DNA from: Rhodeus uyekii | Taxonomy: Eukaryota > Chordata > Actinopteri > Cypriniformes > Acheilognathidae | Direction: 5' to 3' | Length of the DNA: 64,000 bases | Assembly (NCBI GenBank): GCA_037043235.1 | Contig: JAWRVZ010000286.1 | Span: forward strand, 526,055 to 590,054 | Shown here: piece by piece, positions 1 to 12,028 of the stretch | Numbering within the stretch: position 1 is the first letter of the stretch | Layout: each line of letters begins with the position of its first letter | Made by a program: the position numbers and the translations under genes | The notes under the pieces: model-generated | Databases searched by the model: none | Told to the model about the DNA's origin: nothing | Seen by the model: only the letters and a program-made list of their open reading frames with translations

Positions 1-1002
1 GACCACCACCCATGTCATTGGCAGACATTGGATTTGGGCTTAGTAGATAAACAGATAGTTTGAAGTATTATGACTGAATTTATGAAAAAAGTATGTTTTG
101 GCTGATTCAAAAGGTCTTGGATCAACCATTAGGTCCACCCAATATCTCATTCATCCACTGTCCATTTTCTTCACTCAATATAGCATTAGCCAAGCAGAAC
201 AGTGACTCCTTTCTTCACCACAGATGATATCTCCCATGCCTTTGCTCTGTGTCCAAACTAGCAAGCCTTGTTAATAACTCGAGAAGACACTCCTAAAACT
301 GACATCCTTGGTAATTATTTACCTCTCAGCCAACGCAATTGGCCGTAATTTACTTTTTCTTATGAGACCATCATCTATTGTGAAAGCACAATCTAAATTT
401 TCAGACTTTTATTCCTGTTCTCCTTGGCACCTATGTTTATCAATATTTCAGACATCAAGGAACCAAGTCTGTTGCCTGTTAGTCATCATAGTTTGCTTTG
501 TGAACTCCTGGCGCCATACTAGTTGCATGGCTTGAAGGGTCATTTTTGATCTTTTTAAGGGGATCCAGAAGCGCACTGTTGGTAATGTATACCAGTATCT
601 GTGTCCTTTTTTTTAAACTGTTTAAACTTTAGAGTGGCAAGAAAACTAAATGGAACATAAAAAACAGATTTAATTCACTGATGAATGAAAAGTGAAGGAA
701 AAAGATTATTGGTTTAATTGTCCCACTAGAAGGGCCATTCTCAGGAAAGACCAAACATAAATGTTGATTTTAGTGTTGTGACAAAGTACAACCAAGCAGA
801 GGATAATTCTCACTAACTGGAAGAATTAAAAATGTATAGATGGTACATGATGTGCACTTCTGTTGTTAGCGTGGTATAACTGTTAATGTCTGTATTCTGT
901 ATATCTGTGTCAATTGTCATTGCTGTCTTCTGTAGTTTGTACCCAGTTTATATTAGGTATATTTAACTACTATGTACTAACATTTACTTCACTTATTGTG
1001 CT
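1..1002. other. upstream non-coding stretch, nothing recognised
   Basis: AT-rich sequence with only short reading frames that resemble no family I know. No repeat with clear ends was seen. It ends where a DIRS-like terminal sequence begins with GTT at 1003. Confidence 0.4.
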
Positions 1003-2968
1003 GTTCCCTTTCGAATGGGAACTACTGTATACTGCATCCCCCAGGGGTTGCTATGGGGAATATTTCATGTTAGACAGGTTTCTGAAGCATGAGTCTAATC
1101 ATGACAATGAACTTGATGTCGCCACTGGTGCGACTGCAGGTATTAAAGGGTGTGTTCATCCATGTCAACACTTTTCATTCCTGATGATGTACATGATGTG
1201 TGTATTGTGCTTGGGTGAGGAGCATGAACATAAAGTCCAAAGTCGAGGCTCTTTGCATGCATTGTGAGCGCTTTCTGCTTGGGTAGCTTTGATCTCATTT
1301 GTCTCTTTTCCTGAGAGAATTTTCAACTTGCAGTTCAGGACCTGCTGCAGCTGACATGAGCAGGAAACTGCAATCTTGGGACTTGCAGGTGGAGCTTGTG
1401 GACAAGCTTGATAGGGGTGTGAGCATCTCTCACTCACTGGTGTTTGGTGAGAGTGAGCGTTCTGATGAGGATGAGTTATCGCTCACCTTGATGAAAGAGA
1501 GAGCACTTCTCACCCCAGGAGTTAATCAGGATGAGGTTTCTGAGATCAAGGATGTCTGTGAGCCCTCACAGCCTGCCTTCTCCACATGTGAGAAGCTGCT
1601 GGAGTATATGACTTGTGCCACAAACTGATTAGATCTGCTGTGGAAGCACGGCATCATTTACTGACAGATCAGAACCGTGAGCTTGTGTGAGTCTTCCCTT
1701 TCTCCCAGATCTTCACACTGAGGTGCTGAGATCTTGAGGAAAGCCATATTCTTCTCATGTCCTCTGTTCATAGGCAAACTGTGCCGTTGTGGAGGGTATG
1801 CATTAATATGATATGCATTGTTGCATCCGGTTGAAGAGGCACTGACAAAAAAAATAGGTGAGGCATCTGCCAACCCAGCCACTGCGTGTTGCATTGTGTC
1901 TGGATAGCAGAGCATATGCGTCAATGGGCTCGTGCATCCTTGTGCATGATGGAGGTGTTGGGGGCTTACCAAGCTAACTTGCTCAATGTTAACAATTAAT
2001 AGGCTCTCTTGTAATCTGCCTTGGACCTAGGGCATTGTAGTGCTGAGGGCTCCTCTCTTAGAGTTACGGTGCATGTTGTCAAGCCTTCTTTTGCTATGGA
2101 GAGTTACACTCTGGTCCTCTCGTATTGCATCTGCAAGTTGCAGGCTTTCTGTGAGCATCCTGGAAAGTGATCTCAAGTCTATGGCTTTTTAGTGCTGAGT
2201 GCTTTTTAGTGCTGTTTAGCCCTCTCTCACTAAAGAGAGTTACAACTATTTAATAAGGTCTCCATTTCCTTGAGCTCTGCTCAGATCGCATTTTTAAGTT
2301 GCAGGTTCTTTGCGAGATTTATGTAAGCTGTCCTCAGTGGAGGGGTATGAAGCCTCCTCTCTGTCTAGAGAGTCATTATGCTGATGGCTCTGCTCCTAGA
2401 TCTCAGTTTGCCAAGTTCTGTAGGATATGTGTGAGCATCCTTAGCTATGGTGAGCATTGTCAGACCCCTCTCACTAAAGAGTTATATTTATTTGAAGTCA
2501 GTGTTTGGATAGCATTTAAAATTCAAGTAGACAACATGAAGGCATCCGTACTTAGCTCAGCAGGTAGCATCAAGAGTGTTGATAGGCCTCCTCTTGTAGT
2601 GAGAGTTGAGGTATCAAGGTCTGCAGCACTTTGCGGTATTTCCTTTTACTATGGGTATTTCCTTTTCCATAGTGATCCCTAGGGGATGCAGTGAATAGAG
2701 CTTTTTCAAGGAGAAACACTCGGGTTACACATGTAGTCATGGTTCCCTGAGAATAGGGAACAAGACACTGAAATCTTTTTCCATACTTTGGGCATTCCTC
2801 TCTCCTCAGATAAAAGGTGGATGATGTATTGCACATGTCAAGTTCATTGCTATGATTAGACTTCTGTTTCAGACACCTTTCCTGTCAGAGGTATTCCCCA
2901 TAGTGAACCCTAGCATCTTGTTTCCTATTGTCAGGAAACCATGGTTTACATGTGTAACCTGAGATGTT
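1003..2968 (+). mobile_element. non-autonomous, decayed DIRS-like retrotransposon (copy 1)
   Basis: The left end starts GTTCCCTTTCGAA, followed by a segment containing CCCCCAGGGGTTGCTATGGGG. Near 2670-2970 an inverted version of the same ends appears (GATCCCTAGGGGATGCAG, then GGTTCCCTGAGAATAGGGA), and the right end reads GAGATGTT. This matches the layout of the intact DIRS at 26,901-32,057: inverted termini, an internal copy of the joined termini, and a GTT at each end. Between 1084 and 1640 the + strand carries broken pieces of the DIRS gag-like ORF1 (the cysteine motif CVLCLGEEHEHK and a GPAAAD segment). No reverse transcriptase or recombinase remains. Assignment to the DIRS order is inference from the shared ends and the ORF1 homology seen within this window. 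Confidence 0.65.
1084..1640 (+). pseudogene. DIRS ORF1 (gag-like) remnant
   Basis: Frameshifted translation resembles the N-terminus of ORF1 of the intact DIRS in hapln1 intron 1. VHPCQHF...MCVLCLGEEHEHK aligns with VHPCPRF...MCVICLGEEHAR, and SSGPAAADMSRKLQSWDLQ aligns with the GSGPAAAEALRRSRSW region. Stops and frameshifts break it. A further frameshifted match (YQANLLN) occurs near 1965. Confidence 0.6.
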
Positions 2969-3057
2969 TTTACATATATTACTTATATTTAAAAAAAATA
3001 AATACCTGCAAGTAATTACAGAAGTAATTAAATCTACAATTACCCTTCCCTTACCCC

Positions 3058-3504
3058 TTACACCACAGCTAGGACAAGAGTACCTGTGCACCAGGCGTAA
3101 AAGAGAGATTTAGACTTCAAATTCATATAAAAGTGTGCAGTGGCCAATCCCACAGCATCACAGATATCATGCAGGGGAACTCCTGAAAGAAGAGCCCTAG
3201 ACGACACCATGCTTCTCGTACATCTCCTCCATATCAACATATTCCCAGGGCCTCAGCCTCTGCCTCAACAGAGTATCTGCTCTGATTTCCAATTTCCGGG
3301 TTATGCATTTCTTTGAGGGACTGCAATTTGCCCTGGGACCACAGAAGTATCCGGTGTGCCAGTTCGTAAAGTGGGCATGACCTCAGACCCACTTTTTGGT
3401 TTATGTTTGAAACCACCACCATGTTGTCCATCAGGACCAAGATGTTCCAGTCCCTGAGGTGTAGAATAAAGCTCCTTAGAGCCCTGAACAGTTTAAGTGC
3501 TAAG
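3058..3504 (-). pseudogene. DIRS RNase H and tyrosine recombinase remnant
   Basis: On the - strand, around 3240-3500, the translation LLWSQGKLQSLKEMHNPE matches the RNase H C-terminal part of the intact DIRS ORF2 (LLWAQGKLLSLRAAYIPG), preceded by a NINQKVGLRSCPLYELA block. At 3058-3240 the segment RSMVSSRALLSGVPLHDIC matches the recombinase block RSMAASKALLSGVSLSDVC. The intervening ORF2 and recombinase sequence is deleted. It is one half of a copy split by the insertion at about 3509-4729. Confidence 0.7.
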
Positions 3505-3686
3505 TGCGGTGGTGGTCCTCCCACAACCCTCTCTTCTCTTCCTGATCTTGAACAGAGCGGACGTGTTTTCATCTACTCTCTGCTCTACTATCTGCTCCGC
3601 CTGGCGCTTCTGTATTTCGTCTATTGTCTCTTCTCTCTCTTCCTGACCTGACCTGCTGCTTGCTGGACTCCTGAAAATAAAATGGA

Positions 3687-4208
3687 TTGATAGAATTGAT
3701 TAACTGGTCAATCAGCGCGATCGACAAGATTTTTTCTCAAAGGAAGGGCGCTCCGGGATTGCCCAATTGCCCTGACGGGACGTTTGCTTCGGGGTACGTG
3801 ATGGACTCATATTACAAATGGCAAGTCCTGTGCCTGGAAGCTCTGTCCGTGGAAGATGCCGAAGATCTTTATGTGATTGTACTATTGATGGCAGGGATCC
3901 TATTCTTTGGCTGTGGGATTGCCCTGATCCATCGTAAAATTGGAAAGACAGCTGCGAGCAAATTCACCCAGCCGCTGTCTGTGGAAATTAAGGATCGGGT
4001 CGGTGCTGTGGGTAACCGTCTGAAGGAACTAGATAAGAGAGTGATACAGATTGAGGAACTGAATCGCAACATCGCAGTCCGTACTGCGGACATGCAGGGA
4101 AGAATGGGATCCATCGGTGGTCAGGTCGGGGAACTTTTACGTACAGTAACCGGGTTGGCCGTGAGGCTAGACGAAATATCTAAGGAACTGCATCGACCGG
4201 TCGTGTGA
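3687..4208 (+). CDS. hypothetical single-pass membrane, coiled-coil protein within a mobile unit
   Basis: The frame is open for 173 codons, but position 3687 is a TTG. The first in-frame ATG is at 3801, giving about 135 residues; the start is therefore uncertain. A hydrophobic stretch, LYVIVLLMAGILFFGCGIAL (frame residues 61-80), looks like one transmembrane helix and is followed by a basic cluster (HRKIGK). Residues 97-170 are rich in charged heptad-like sequence (RVGAVGNRLKELDKRVIQIE and onwards) and are probably coiled coil. The short pre-membrane part has two cysteines. I recognise no catalytic motif and no family. It lies in the retroposon-like unit at about 3509-4729, so it is probably an element-encoded or captured ORF rather than a host gene. 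Confidence 0.4.
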   Translation: MIELINWSISAIDKIFSQRKGAPGLPNCPDGTFASGYVMDSYYKWQVLCLEALSVEDAEDLYVIVLLMAGILFFGCGIALIHRKIGKTAASKFTQPLSVEIKDRVGAVGNRLKELDKRVIQIEELNRNIAVRTADMQGRMGSIGGQVGELLRTVTGLAVRLDEISKELHRPVV

Positions 4209-4677
4209 GTGCTGAGGACCAGAACTGATTGATTATGATCCTGACAAATTACCGAAGATCACCAAATGGAAGAAAAAAATGTGTCCCTTGTTGGGAATCC
4301 AGCCTGTTTCAGCTAGTTACTATCTCCTGTTTTCTCTCTCTTTCCCTGGGAACTGCCTTATCTCCAAGGACAAACCATAGAACTGAAAAACATCTGATGT
4401 TATGGCTTGCTTCCACAGATCCGTCTGCCTGTCCTTTATCCTTATCTATCCTAACCTACCCCCCCCCCTCCCCCTCCTCACAAAAAATCCCAACATGTGC
4501 CCACGTGTACTGTACCACGTCTTATTTATCTTGTTTGTGTTATTGCTTTGTTAAGGCTTGCTAAACTGCATTCTGTAATCTCTGGAGAAAAAAGTATGGC
4601 GGCGCATGCACATGCAGGAGACTTGGCTCCAAGTTTAATTTCGTTATACTGTACTTGTACATGTGAAATGACAATAA

Positions 4678-4678
<1 letters not shown>

Positions 4679-4709
<31 letters not shown>

Positions 4710-4721
4710 CACTACTACTAA
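4679..4721 (+). repeat. (ACT)n simple repeat tail
   Basis: Trinucleotide ACT/CTA repeat with one ACC interruption, directly after AATAAA. It forms the 3' end of the inserted unit. Confidence 0.85.
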
Positions 4722-4734
4722 ACCTTTTAAAAAG

Positions 4735-5045
4735 TGGCATTCCAGAACCACACCCACCTCACACCTCATGAAGGAAGCATCTGTCGAAACGATCTTTCAG
4801 TGACACAATGCTCCCAACGCTGGGCCTTGAGACAGAAACCAAGCTTCTTCCATACGAACAGAGAATGAAGGTGTCTGTGTGTAAATCTGATCATGCAGAA
4901 CGGGGTTCCCCTCAGGGAGAACCCCTTAGTTTTAACCACCACTGTAAAGAACAACTCATTTGCAGGAGGCCAAAATGAACAATGATGGTCGCAGCCACCA
5001 ATGAACCCTAGCAGCCTTTAAAACTACATCACCCTGGACACCATA
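4735..5045 (-). pseudogene. DIRS ORF2 remnant (between RT and RNase H)
   Basis: - strand translation such as VVKTKGFSLRGTPF and LFVWKKLGFCLKAQRWE matches MTKGFSPKGNPL and LSMWKNSWFLSQGPRLG in the intact DIRS ORF2. A following STDAS-like block marks the start of RNase H. It is the upstream continuation of the remnant at 3058-3504. Confidence 0.7.
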
Positions 5046-6807
5046 GCCAGAATGGAATTGACACATACAGGAGACAGATGTGCCAGCATTGTGAATAAGT
5101 CCTATACCACAACCAGAAACATTGTTCTATGAGCTGGTGACAACACAGTCTTTTTCTTGTTGAGTCTCAAATCCTAAAAGCAATTCTCTCCTTTTGTTGT
5201 TGCCTATATGAGGAGATTGTAGATGGCTGGGAAATGTTCCCTGGCAGCAGACTCTTTGTATCTTGAGCAGTAAGGCAGGTGGTCTGGTTAAATGCGACTG
5301 ACTGATGCTTTGCCTCCTGGAATCTATCGACAAATTAACTAACTGTGTCACGGAAGAGTGCGGAAGGCGAGAGCTGGGCATTGCGATCTGTCGGTAGGAT
5401 CTGTCTTTGCCTCCGATGACCTATAAGTTCAGCCACAAGTGCCTCAAGCAGATTATGCAAGGATCTCATGTATGCCCATTATGAATCTTGCACAGGGGTG
5501 CACACTTGGCCAAAACGTCCCTTCATTTTCTATTTTGCTTTTTTAACTTTTGCTTTTTATTTTGAAATACTCCTGACTAAGGACACACAACACCAAATAG
5601 GCTGACAGTTTCACATGCAGAGCACTTTGCTGAAGAGCAGAAGCTGCCGTGTCTGTGTACCAGCATCTCTGTATAGCTCCTGCCTCCGCCGGCTCGTGCC
5701 TTGTCACACTCAATGTCATCACTCAACAGCAATCAAGAATGAACTAGTTTTATAGATGCTTCAGATGCTTTCACACTCAGGACGTTACCCAAAAGAGAAT
5801 TCATTAAACCTCGAGTTCCCTCTAAAGGGAACTATAATAGTCTGGTTAAAAGGGAGAAATATGAATTATAATTTCCTTCAGCCAAAACCTTGCACAGCTA
5901 TTAATACTGTTACTCTTTCATACTAGTTTATAGTTACTCTGAAATACTTTATCCAAAATCTTGCTTGACCCATCTGTTTTTCATTCAGACAGAGGCTGTA
6001 TTGATTTCACCTAGTCTTGGTTGCACCAAAACCAACAAGGAACACAATTTATTGACTCTGTCCCACAATGACAGGCAAGCACAGACAATTGCCACAGCAT
6101 GTTTCTAAATGATTACCTCTAAGTTACACTCTCTATGCCATTCGCCTCTATTTACTGTGTAAGCCAGACAATGATCTCACTATATCACTCACATCAAAAG
6201 ATGAGTGCCAACCTTCACTCTCAACACCAGCAATACTACAACAAATAATTCAACATCATCATGCACAGAAATACAGTTTTGCGCTTATGGCGTTAGCGCA
6301 GTCTTAAAGCATTTAATGAGAATTGGCACTCAGTGCTGCCAATAGCTGAATGTCAAATTCTGAACATAACATAAATGCATGATTTAAAGGTATAAAGGCT
6401 TATAAGAGGCATGGTAGCATATTCTGGGCTCTAACAGTTAAGTCATGGAGTAAAAATGTGCTGCTTGCTCATTGACAGGCTCCTAGAGTAAAACTGGAGA
6501 GCCAGGCTGGAAAGAGGAGAGATGGGAGGGGGCAGGGGTAGACTCTGTGAAACTTTATGATGATTTTTTAAGTGCTTTATTTTCTGAAAACATTTATATT
6601 TGCCTGATACCACCTTCTGATAAAATGGATCCAAATTAATTAACCATTCAGGGTATTTTTTCTATAGTTTTTTTTTTTATCTTAACTTTATAAAGCTTGC
6701 TAAATCATATTTGATGTGAAATAAATTAAAATGAACATGCTCAAAGGTTTCCAGACAAACCTGTTTTCTCCCAATCTATGATTTGCCTTTTGCCTTTTTG
6801 CTGTGAA
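5046..6807. other. non-coding stretch, nothing recognised
   Basis: No convincing reading frame, RNA gene or bounded repeat. AT-rich throughout. Confidence 0.35.
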
Positions 6808-8470
6808 AATGTCTCAGGTTACTGTTGTAACCATAGTTCCCTGAGAACAGGGAATGAGACGCTTCATCCCCTAGGGATCGCTTTGGGGAATATTTTGGTG
6901 TGGCGGGTGTCTGAAGTAAATTATCTAATCACGCCAATGAACTTGACAATGCCGACAGCTGCCTATGATGACATTATAGGTGCTACTGCAGATATAATGA
7001 GACTCCCAAACAGTAAGTCATCCACTTCTTATCTGAAGGTGACAGCAGCAGGAATGCACGAAGCATGGCAAAAGGACGCAGCATCTCGTTTCCCATTTTT
7101 CAGGGAACTATGATTACTATAGTAACCTGAGACATTCCCTTTCGAAATGGAACTCTACGCTGCGTCCCCTAGGGTTCGCTTTGGGAACGGAATACCAATG
7201 CCGCCATTCTGAAGGGTGTGACTGCAAAAGCCAGTAATCAATGACACCCAGGGGAACTGTCCGATTACCAAGGGTGAGCTACTAGAGAATAGAGGCCTCA
7301 AGGAACCAGAGCCGTTGCTTAACCACACTCAATCTAGAGTCCAAGGGAGTACAGGAGCCACTCCACTGAGGACTGAGCCCATGAAGTGGATACTTAGAGC
7401 CGCAACTGCTAGACCTGCAACACTTAGGCGCTACTGAGCTCTGAGAGCAGCTGGGTTAACGAACAGCACTTTGCTGCTGCCCTTCTAGATCATAGAAGGG
7501 GAAAGCACTCGACACTTGCGGTGCAGCAAGGGACTTGTACTTGTCTTACAAGCGGAGCGGAGCAGAGGCCATAGTAGTCGGCCTGACATCATTCACCAGT
7601 CATGTCTAGTCAGGGGTGACTCCACTGCCCTCGCGCCAACTCATGTGCTTGGGATTAAGCAAGAACTAAGGTGCAGAGATGCTTCGCCCAAGAAGAGGGG
7701 CCTAACCTCCTGAACCAGTGGCCTGATCTCCTCATTGAGAGGCCTGAAGACACCACTATGCATCAGACGACAAGAGAAGGCAAGAATGCTTTACATCGCC
7801 TATCACTCGCTAAGGTCGCTGAGCGGAGTTCTGTGAAGAGGAGTCCTCAGTAAAGAAGACTCTCGTATCAACCGGAAGCCATCAAAACCAAGCCGAGGAG
7901 GATAGGTGTAGAGAGCTCAGAGAGCAAACATGCTAAAACAGGCCCTCTCAGACCTCGGGCAGCTACCAGGAGGCTAGGGGAAGCCGACGACTTGCAAGGA
8001 AAAAGTGCCTGAGGGAGCATAGGGGAGCAGGAGCTCACCTGCACGGTACCACTCTCCTTTAATTACAACTGGGCTAACCATTAACCAACCGAGTGGAGCT
8101 TGGTGAGCATGGAGGGCCCACCAACCGGACTCTCAGGGCCCGCACACACTGCACTATCGCTAGGGTCCAGTAAACCAAGCACAATAAACAACACTAAGCA
8201 CACATGCAGACCTTCCAGACCTGGATCCAATCCACTCGTGAATCAGGACCATGTACAGTGCAATCACGGAAAAATGACAATGGCCCTCACAAGGGAGATA
8301 ACTCGCAAGCGTCTCTTCGACAGGAGGCATTCTCACGTAGCTATAAATCTGTGGCTCCTCCACATCAGCATAGTTAGGCTAGGCTCGTCATATGTGGGGC
8401 AGGAGGGACACAAAAAACTCAGAATCTTCAAAATCCGCACTCTTCCACAAGGAGGAATATAGTGACGTGC
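6808..8470 (-). mobile_element. non-autonomous DIRS-like element (copy 2), 5'-truncated
   Basis: The left end (GTCTCAGGTTACTGTTGTAA, then ...CCCCTAGGGATCGCTTTGGGG) is the reverse complement of the right end of copy 3 at about 21,930. At 7,110-7,200 an inverted copy of both joined termini follows (ATAGTAACCTGAGACATTCC, then CCCTTTCGAAATGG and CGTCCCCTAGGGTTCGC). The interior to about 8,470 is, in reverse complement, recognisably the interior of copy 3. For example, the AGTCCTGAGTGGAGTGGCTCC block near 21,385 has its counterpart near 7,360-7,390. The distal inverted terminus was not found, so the copy looks truncated. No protein is encoded. Confidence 0.6.
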
Positions 8471-9070
8471 CACCTGCGTCAGCCTCCAATAGCTGAGAGA
8501 ATCTAATCTTCTACAGCTCTTCAGAGGATCAGAACCCCCCTGTTCAGATGGCTGTCCCGATTCAGAGATTTAACGTATTACTTTAAACATGTTTTTATCA
8601 GCAAATGCACCAAAATGCATATTTTGCTCAGGTTGGACCGCTTTATTTCCCTTTTCACATTGAGCTCAATATTATTCTATTTCATGCTACATCATCCATA
8701 AAAGCCTGATTAATTCTGATTCTGATTATTTCTCCATTATTTTTTACCCTTTGATGTGTATGATCATACCAGTTACATGTCATAGAATGACGTAACGGCG
8801 TGGGAAACGTTCTAAAATAACGGTTGCCTAAATACAACTCACACTGTGGGGGCGGAAGGGGGTCAGTGAGAATATATTAAACTTACATGCAAAAGAGTTA
8901 AATAAAACACACTTTGGAAATCATGGATCAGTCAAGGTTTTGTCCAGGGTGGTGCCTGGAGCTCAGGGGTCCAGGGCAGTGTAGCCTTCCAGGGTGGTGC
9001 CGGGATCACAGGGAGGCAGTGGGGCGCTGGGAGCTGAGGGAGTTTAGGAAGTACTAACCATTCCGGAGTC

Positions 9071-9354
9071 TTATGAAATAACAGAGATTCTAATTATTAG
9101 ACCAAAAAGTTCAGCATGTAATAATCTAGATTACTGCCTACCACTCGATGACTGCTCTGTCAAGTCTTCGTCGTCAGTTAGAAACCTGGGTGTGCTCTTT
9201 GATACCAATATTTCATTTGACAGACATGTTTCTAGCATCTGTAAAACGGCATTCTTCCATCTTAAAAATATATCTAAATTACGACATATTTACGCATCTA
9301 AGACAAATGCGGAAAAGTTAGTTCATGCGTTCATGAGTTCAAGACTAGAATGAA
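9071..9354 (+). pseudogene. L2-like LINE reverse transcriptase 3' fragment
   Basis: + strand translation (SVKSSSSVRNLGVLFDTN, then SSICKTAFFHLKNISKLRH) is nearly the same as the C-terminal part of the LINE at 39,867-42,030. It is cut off abruptly at about 9,354 where hAT-like sequence begins. Confidence 0.75.
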
Positions 9355-9355
9355 C

Positions 9356-9684
9356 TGGACATAGACAACACACTTCAGGTGTCATTGTCTCCTATTACCC
9401 CCCAGATGGAACCATCTCGTTGTAAACAAATAAGTTCAGGGTTCTCATTGATTTAACATTCCAGTGAGATAAAATGTTAAATCACTTTATTTTCATTTTT
9501 TTGGTGTAATTATTTTATTTTGAAGGCAGGTTTAAATACAATTAAATTAAAATTATTAAATTAAAAAATATTAAATATAAACAATCAATGTCACACATCC
9601 CCCGCAGTGGGCAGTGGTAAAATAATTATAATTATCAAACGCTGACCGGTCCACAGAAATAAAAAGGTTGGGGACCACTATCTT
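9356..9684. mobile_element. hAT-type DNA transposon terminal fragment
   Basis: It begins with a segment like that seen inside many hAT relics (AGGTGTCATTGTCTCC, then ACCCCCCAGATGGAACC) and ends GACCGGTCCACAG...AAAAGGTTGGGGACCACT, a familiar hAT terminus. It contains no transposase. Identification rests on recall of the terminal motif, without a search. Confidence 0.5.
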
Positions 9685-12028
9685 AGACGAATCATTGAGG
9701 AGAAAGAATATTTTCAATGACCTGTCCAGAAAAGTGGTAATGAACACCAGATCTAAAAAGTTCCAGGTGTGGTCCTCAAGGCTACGGTCCAGCTATACAT
9801 ACTTTGCAGCCTAACAGCTGCCAATTGTGGATCCTCCATAGTCTTTTGGTGACAAAACAGCTCGTGCTTCTGTCATGGTTGGTGTAGGAATAAGGAAAGG
9901 CACAGAGGCACATGGATAAACTGAAAAGGACAAAACAAATACTTTAAATATAAGCAAAAAGGCATGAATTGTGTAAAACTCAAACATGGAGAACTGTATA
10001 ATGGGAATGATGAGAAACCACAGCGTACAAATGACAAAAATCGACAGGGACTGAAAGAAACACAGGGTACATATACATAAGGGCTGAATGAGGGAATTAG
10101 ACACAGCTGACAAGACTAATGATGTGATTTATGACATGACAGATTAATGGAAAAACATTGGGAGATCACTGGAGGAACCAGGAAGAAGACAGAGACACAA
10201 CTGAAATGTAACATAATGATTATCTTAATGACTTTTATTGACACTAGATGCAATGTGACCATCATAACAAAGGAATTATAGTAAATAGTTTGTAGTTTCA
10301 CTTACATTAAAAGTGCAACATTCAGTTTCAAATGTTCAAATGGCCGTATGACTTTGTAAGTCTGTAAGTTCTTGTGGGGGAGAAAAAAGTTCTTGATCTG
10401 GAGGAAGTTCAAGTTTTTTTTGCCAAATAACTCTATTTGATGGCACAATGCAACTGTTTAATAACCCCAAATGCCTCAGTGGTTTACAGCTGTACGATCA
10501 CATTTCTATTATCCAGCCAAACTGTGTCTAGGCCACCCTGATGATGGTTTTGGGCTCACACTCTCACAACCAAATGGAAGTGATGGAGGCCCTTTGATGC
10601 CATCACCACCTTGTATGCCAGGGATTGAACACAGATGGTATATCCACACATTTGTGCCAAACACGTAAAAACACTACTAATGAAATACTCGTGAGGATGC
10701 AATGATTCCACATTGATATCACAAGAGATACTCCCTTCATCTCTTCTGATCTGATGATCTGCATCATCTCACACTCCCTTAATTAGTCAGCACCTTCTGT
10801 ACTGCTTGTCTGCTTCTCCAGAAAACTTTTACTAATAATACAATTCACTTCAATTCATTGAGATCCATTTCAATGGTAATCAGTCTTGATATCTCATCAT
10901 TTGTTTTTTGAAATCACAGGAAAATCTGGAGCAATAAAAATCATAATAGGGCCTTTGTCTCTTGTGTGCAAGTAAAGCCTCTTGAGGTGTGTGCGCACGT
11001 CACACAACTTAACCATGAGAGCAGTGCCTCTGTTTCTAATTACCGTTCAAACTATGACGTGTGGGTAACACGTATGAGCTCAAGTTTCTTGACTCACTGA
11101 TCACATCTCCATGTTGCCGTTGAAAGGACATATAATGCTGCACAAAAACATATACTACAGTGTCTTATATCATTCATAATTCGATTTATGTCATTAATTT
11201 ACATTTTTCTTAGTTGTTCTACCTTCAATGAATGTTATCAAACCCACTGTACCGTTTTCCAAAAGCAGTCTGTTGATTGTTCATGTTTTAGCTGTCTTGG
11301 CTGAGCTCCTAAAGGCAACCAGAAAACAGCATGACTATGATGGGAACAGTACCACTCTGCCAAATGCAGAAAGAACAGAGCATCTGCATGATATGGAAAC
11401 TGCTGGCCAGCTGTTAATACGCTCAGCACCTCAGATCCTTGGCTCTGAAATAGTAAAAGTTTGGGGAAGGGTCCTGGGTGGAGCAGAAAATCATTATCTC
11501 ATAGATATTCATTGCTTCATTCTACAGAGTACCACTGCAGCTACAGATAAGTTTGGTTACACTCCCGTACATGCTTATTCATTCAGTAACACATCCACAA
11601 ATGAGTCATTTAATAACTGTACTGGTGCAATAAGAACTCAACATGCTATATGGGAAAGCTACATAATTTTCCATCCACTTTTGGCTCAGCCAACTCACAC
11701 ACACTTGAGTGCCTTGTTTGTTTTGGGAGCTTTCCCACTGAAAAGCTCAGTGCAGCATATCAAATTGGGATCTCACGCCATTGCTTATTGAGATTAATTT
11801 TTTGCAAAGAGACAATTTAACCATACGGAGACCGATGGGGAAAAGGGATCAGTTTGATGATTTTAAAATAATAGATTACCTAAAAGTTGCTGATGTAATT
11901 CATTAATCATTGCTGAAACAAATAACATTGTTTGGTGTGTTGTGAGACCCCAGACTTAATTTTTCAGACAATATTTTTTCATTTAGGGTTTTATATCTGC
12001 TTGATATTTTACCTTCTGTTTGTCCTAT
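9685..12028. other. mostly non-coding; one open frame of unknown meaning at 11,228-11,791
   Basis: The only long frame is 187 codons on the + strand at 11,228-11,791, starting at ATG. The translation has no recognisable domain, a hydrophobic patch near residues 12-28, and an Asn/Thr-rich middle. It could be chance in this moderately AT-rich DNA. Nothing else was seen here. Confidence 0.3.

Larger units (their letters stand above)
3509..4729 (+). mobile_element. unidentified retroposon-like insertion with (ACT)n tail
   Basis: This unit separates two parts of one DIRS remnant: RNase H residues stop near 3504 and resume near 4735. It starts with a pyrimidine-rich leader, carries the open frame at 3687-4208, and ends with AATAAA (4673-4678) directly followed by an ACT/CTA trinucleotide tail (4679-4721). 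A possible short target duplication AAGTG flanks it (near 3504 and 4735), but this is not secure. The 3' AATAAA plus simple-repeat tail suggests insertion through an RNA copy. I do not recognise the family. Confidence 0.45.

Noticed and set aside
914..1267. 117-codon + strand frame as an independent gene
   Set aside because: It crosses the terminal repeat of DIRS-like copy 1 and includes the broken ORF1 cysteine motif, so it is part of the element relic.
3687..3800. Using position 3687 as the start of the membrane/coiled-coil ORF
   Set aside because: The codon there is TTG. The first ATG in frame is at 3801, so the upstream part is reported only as open frame.
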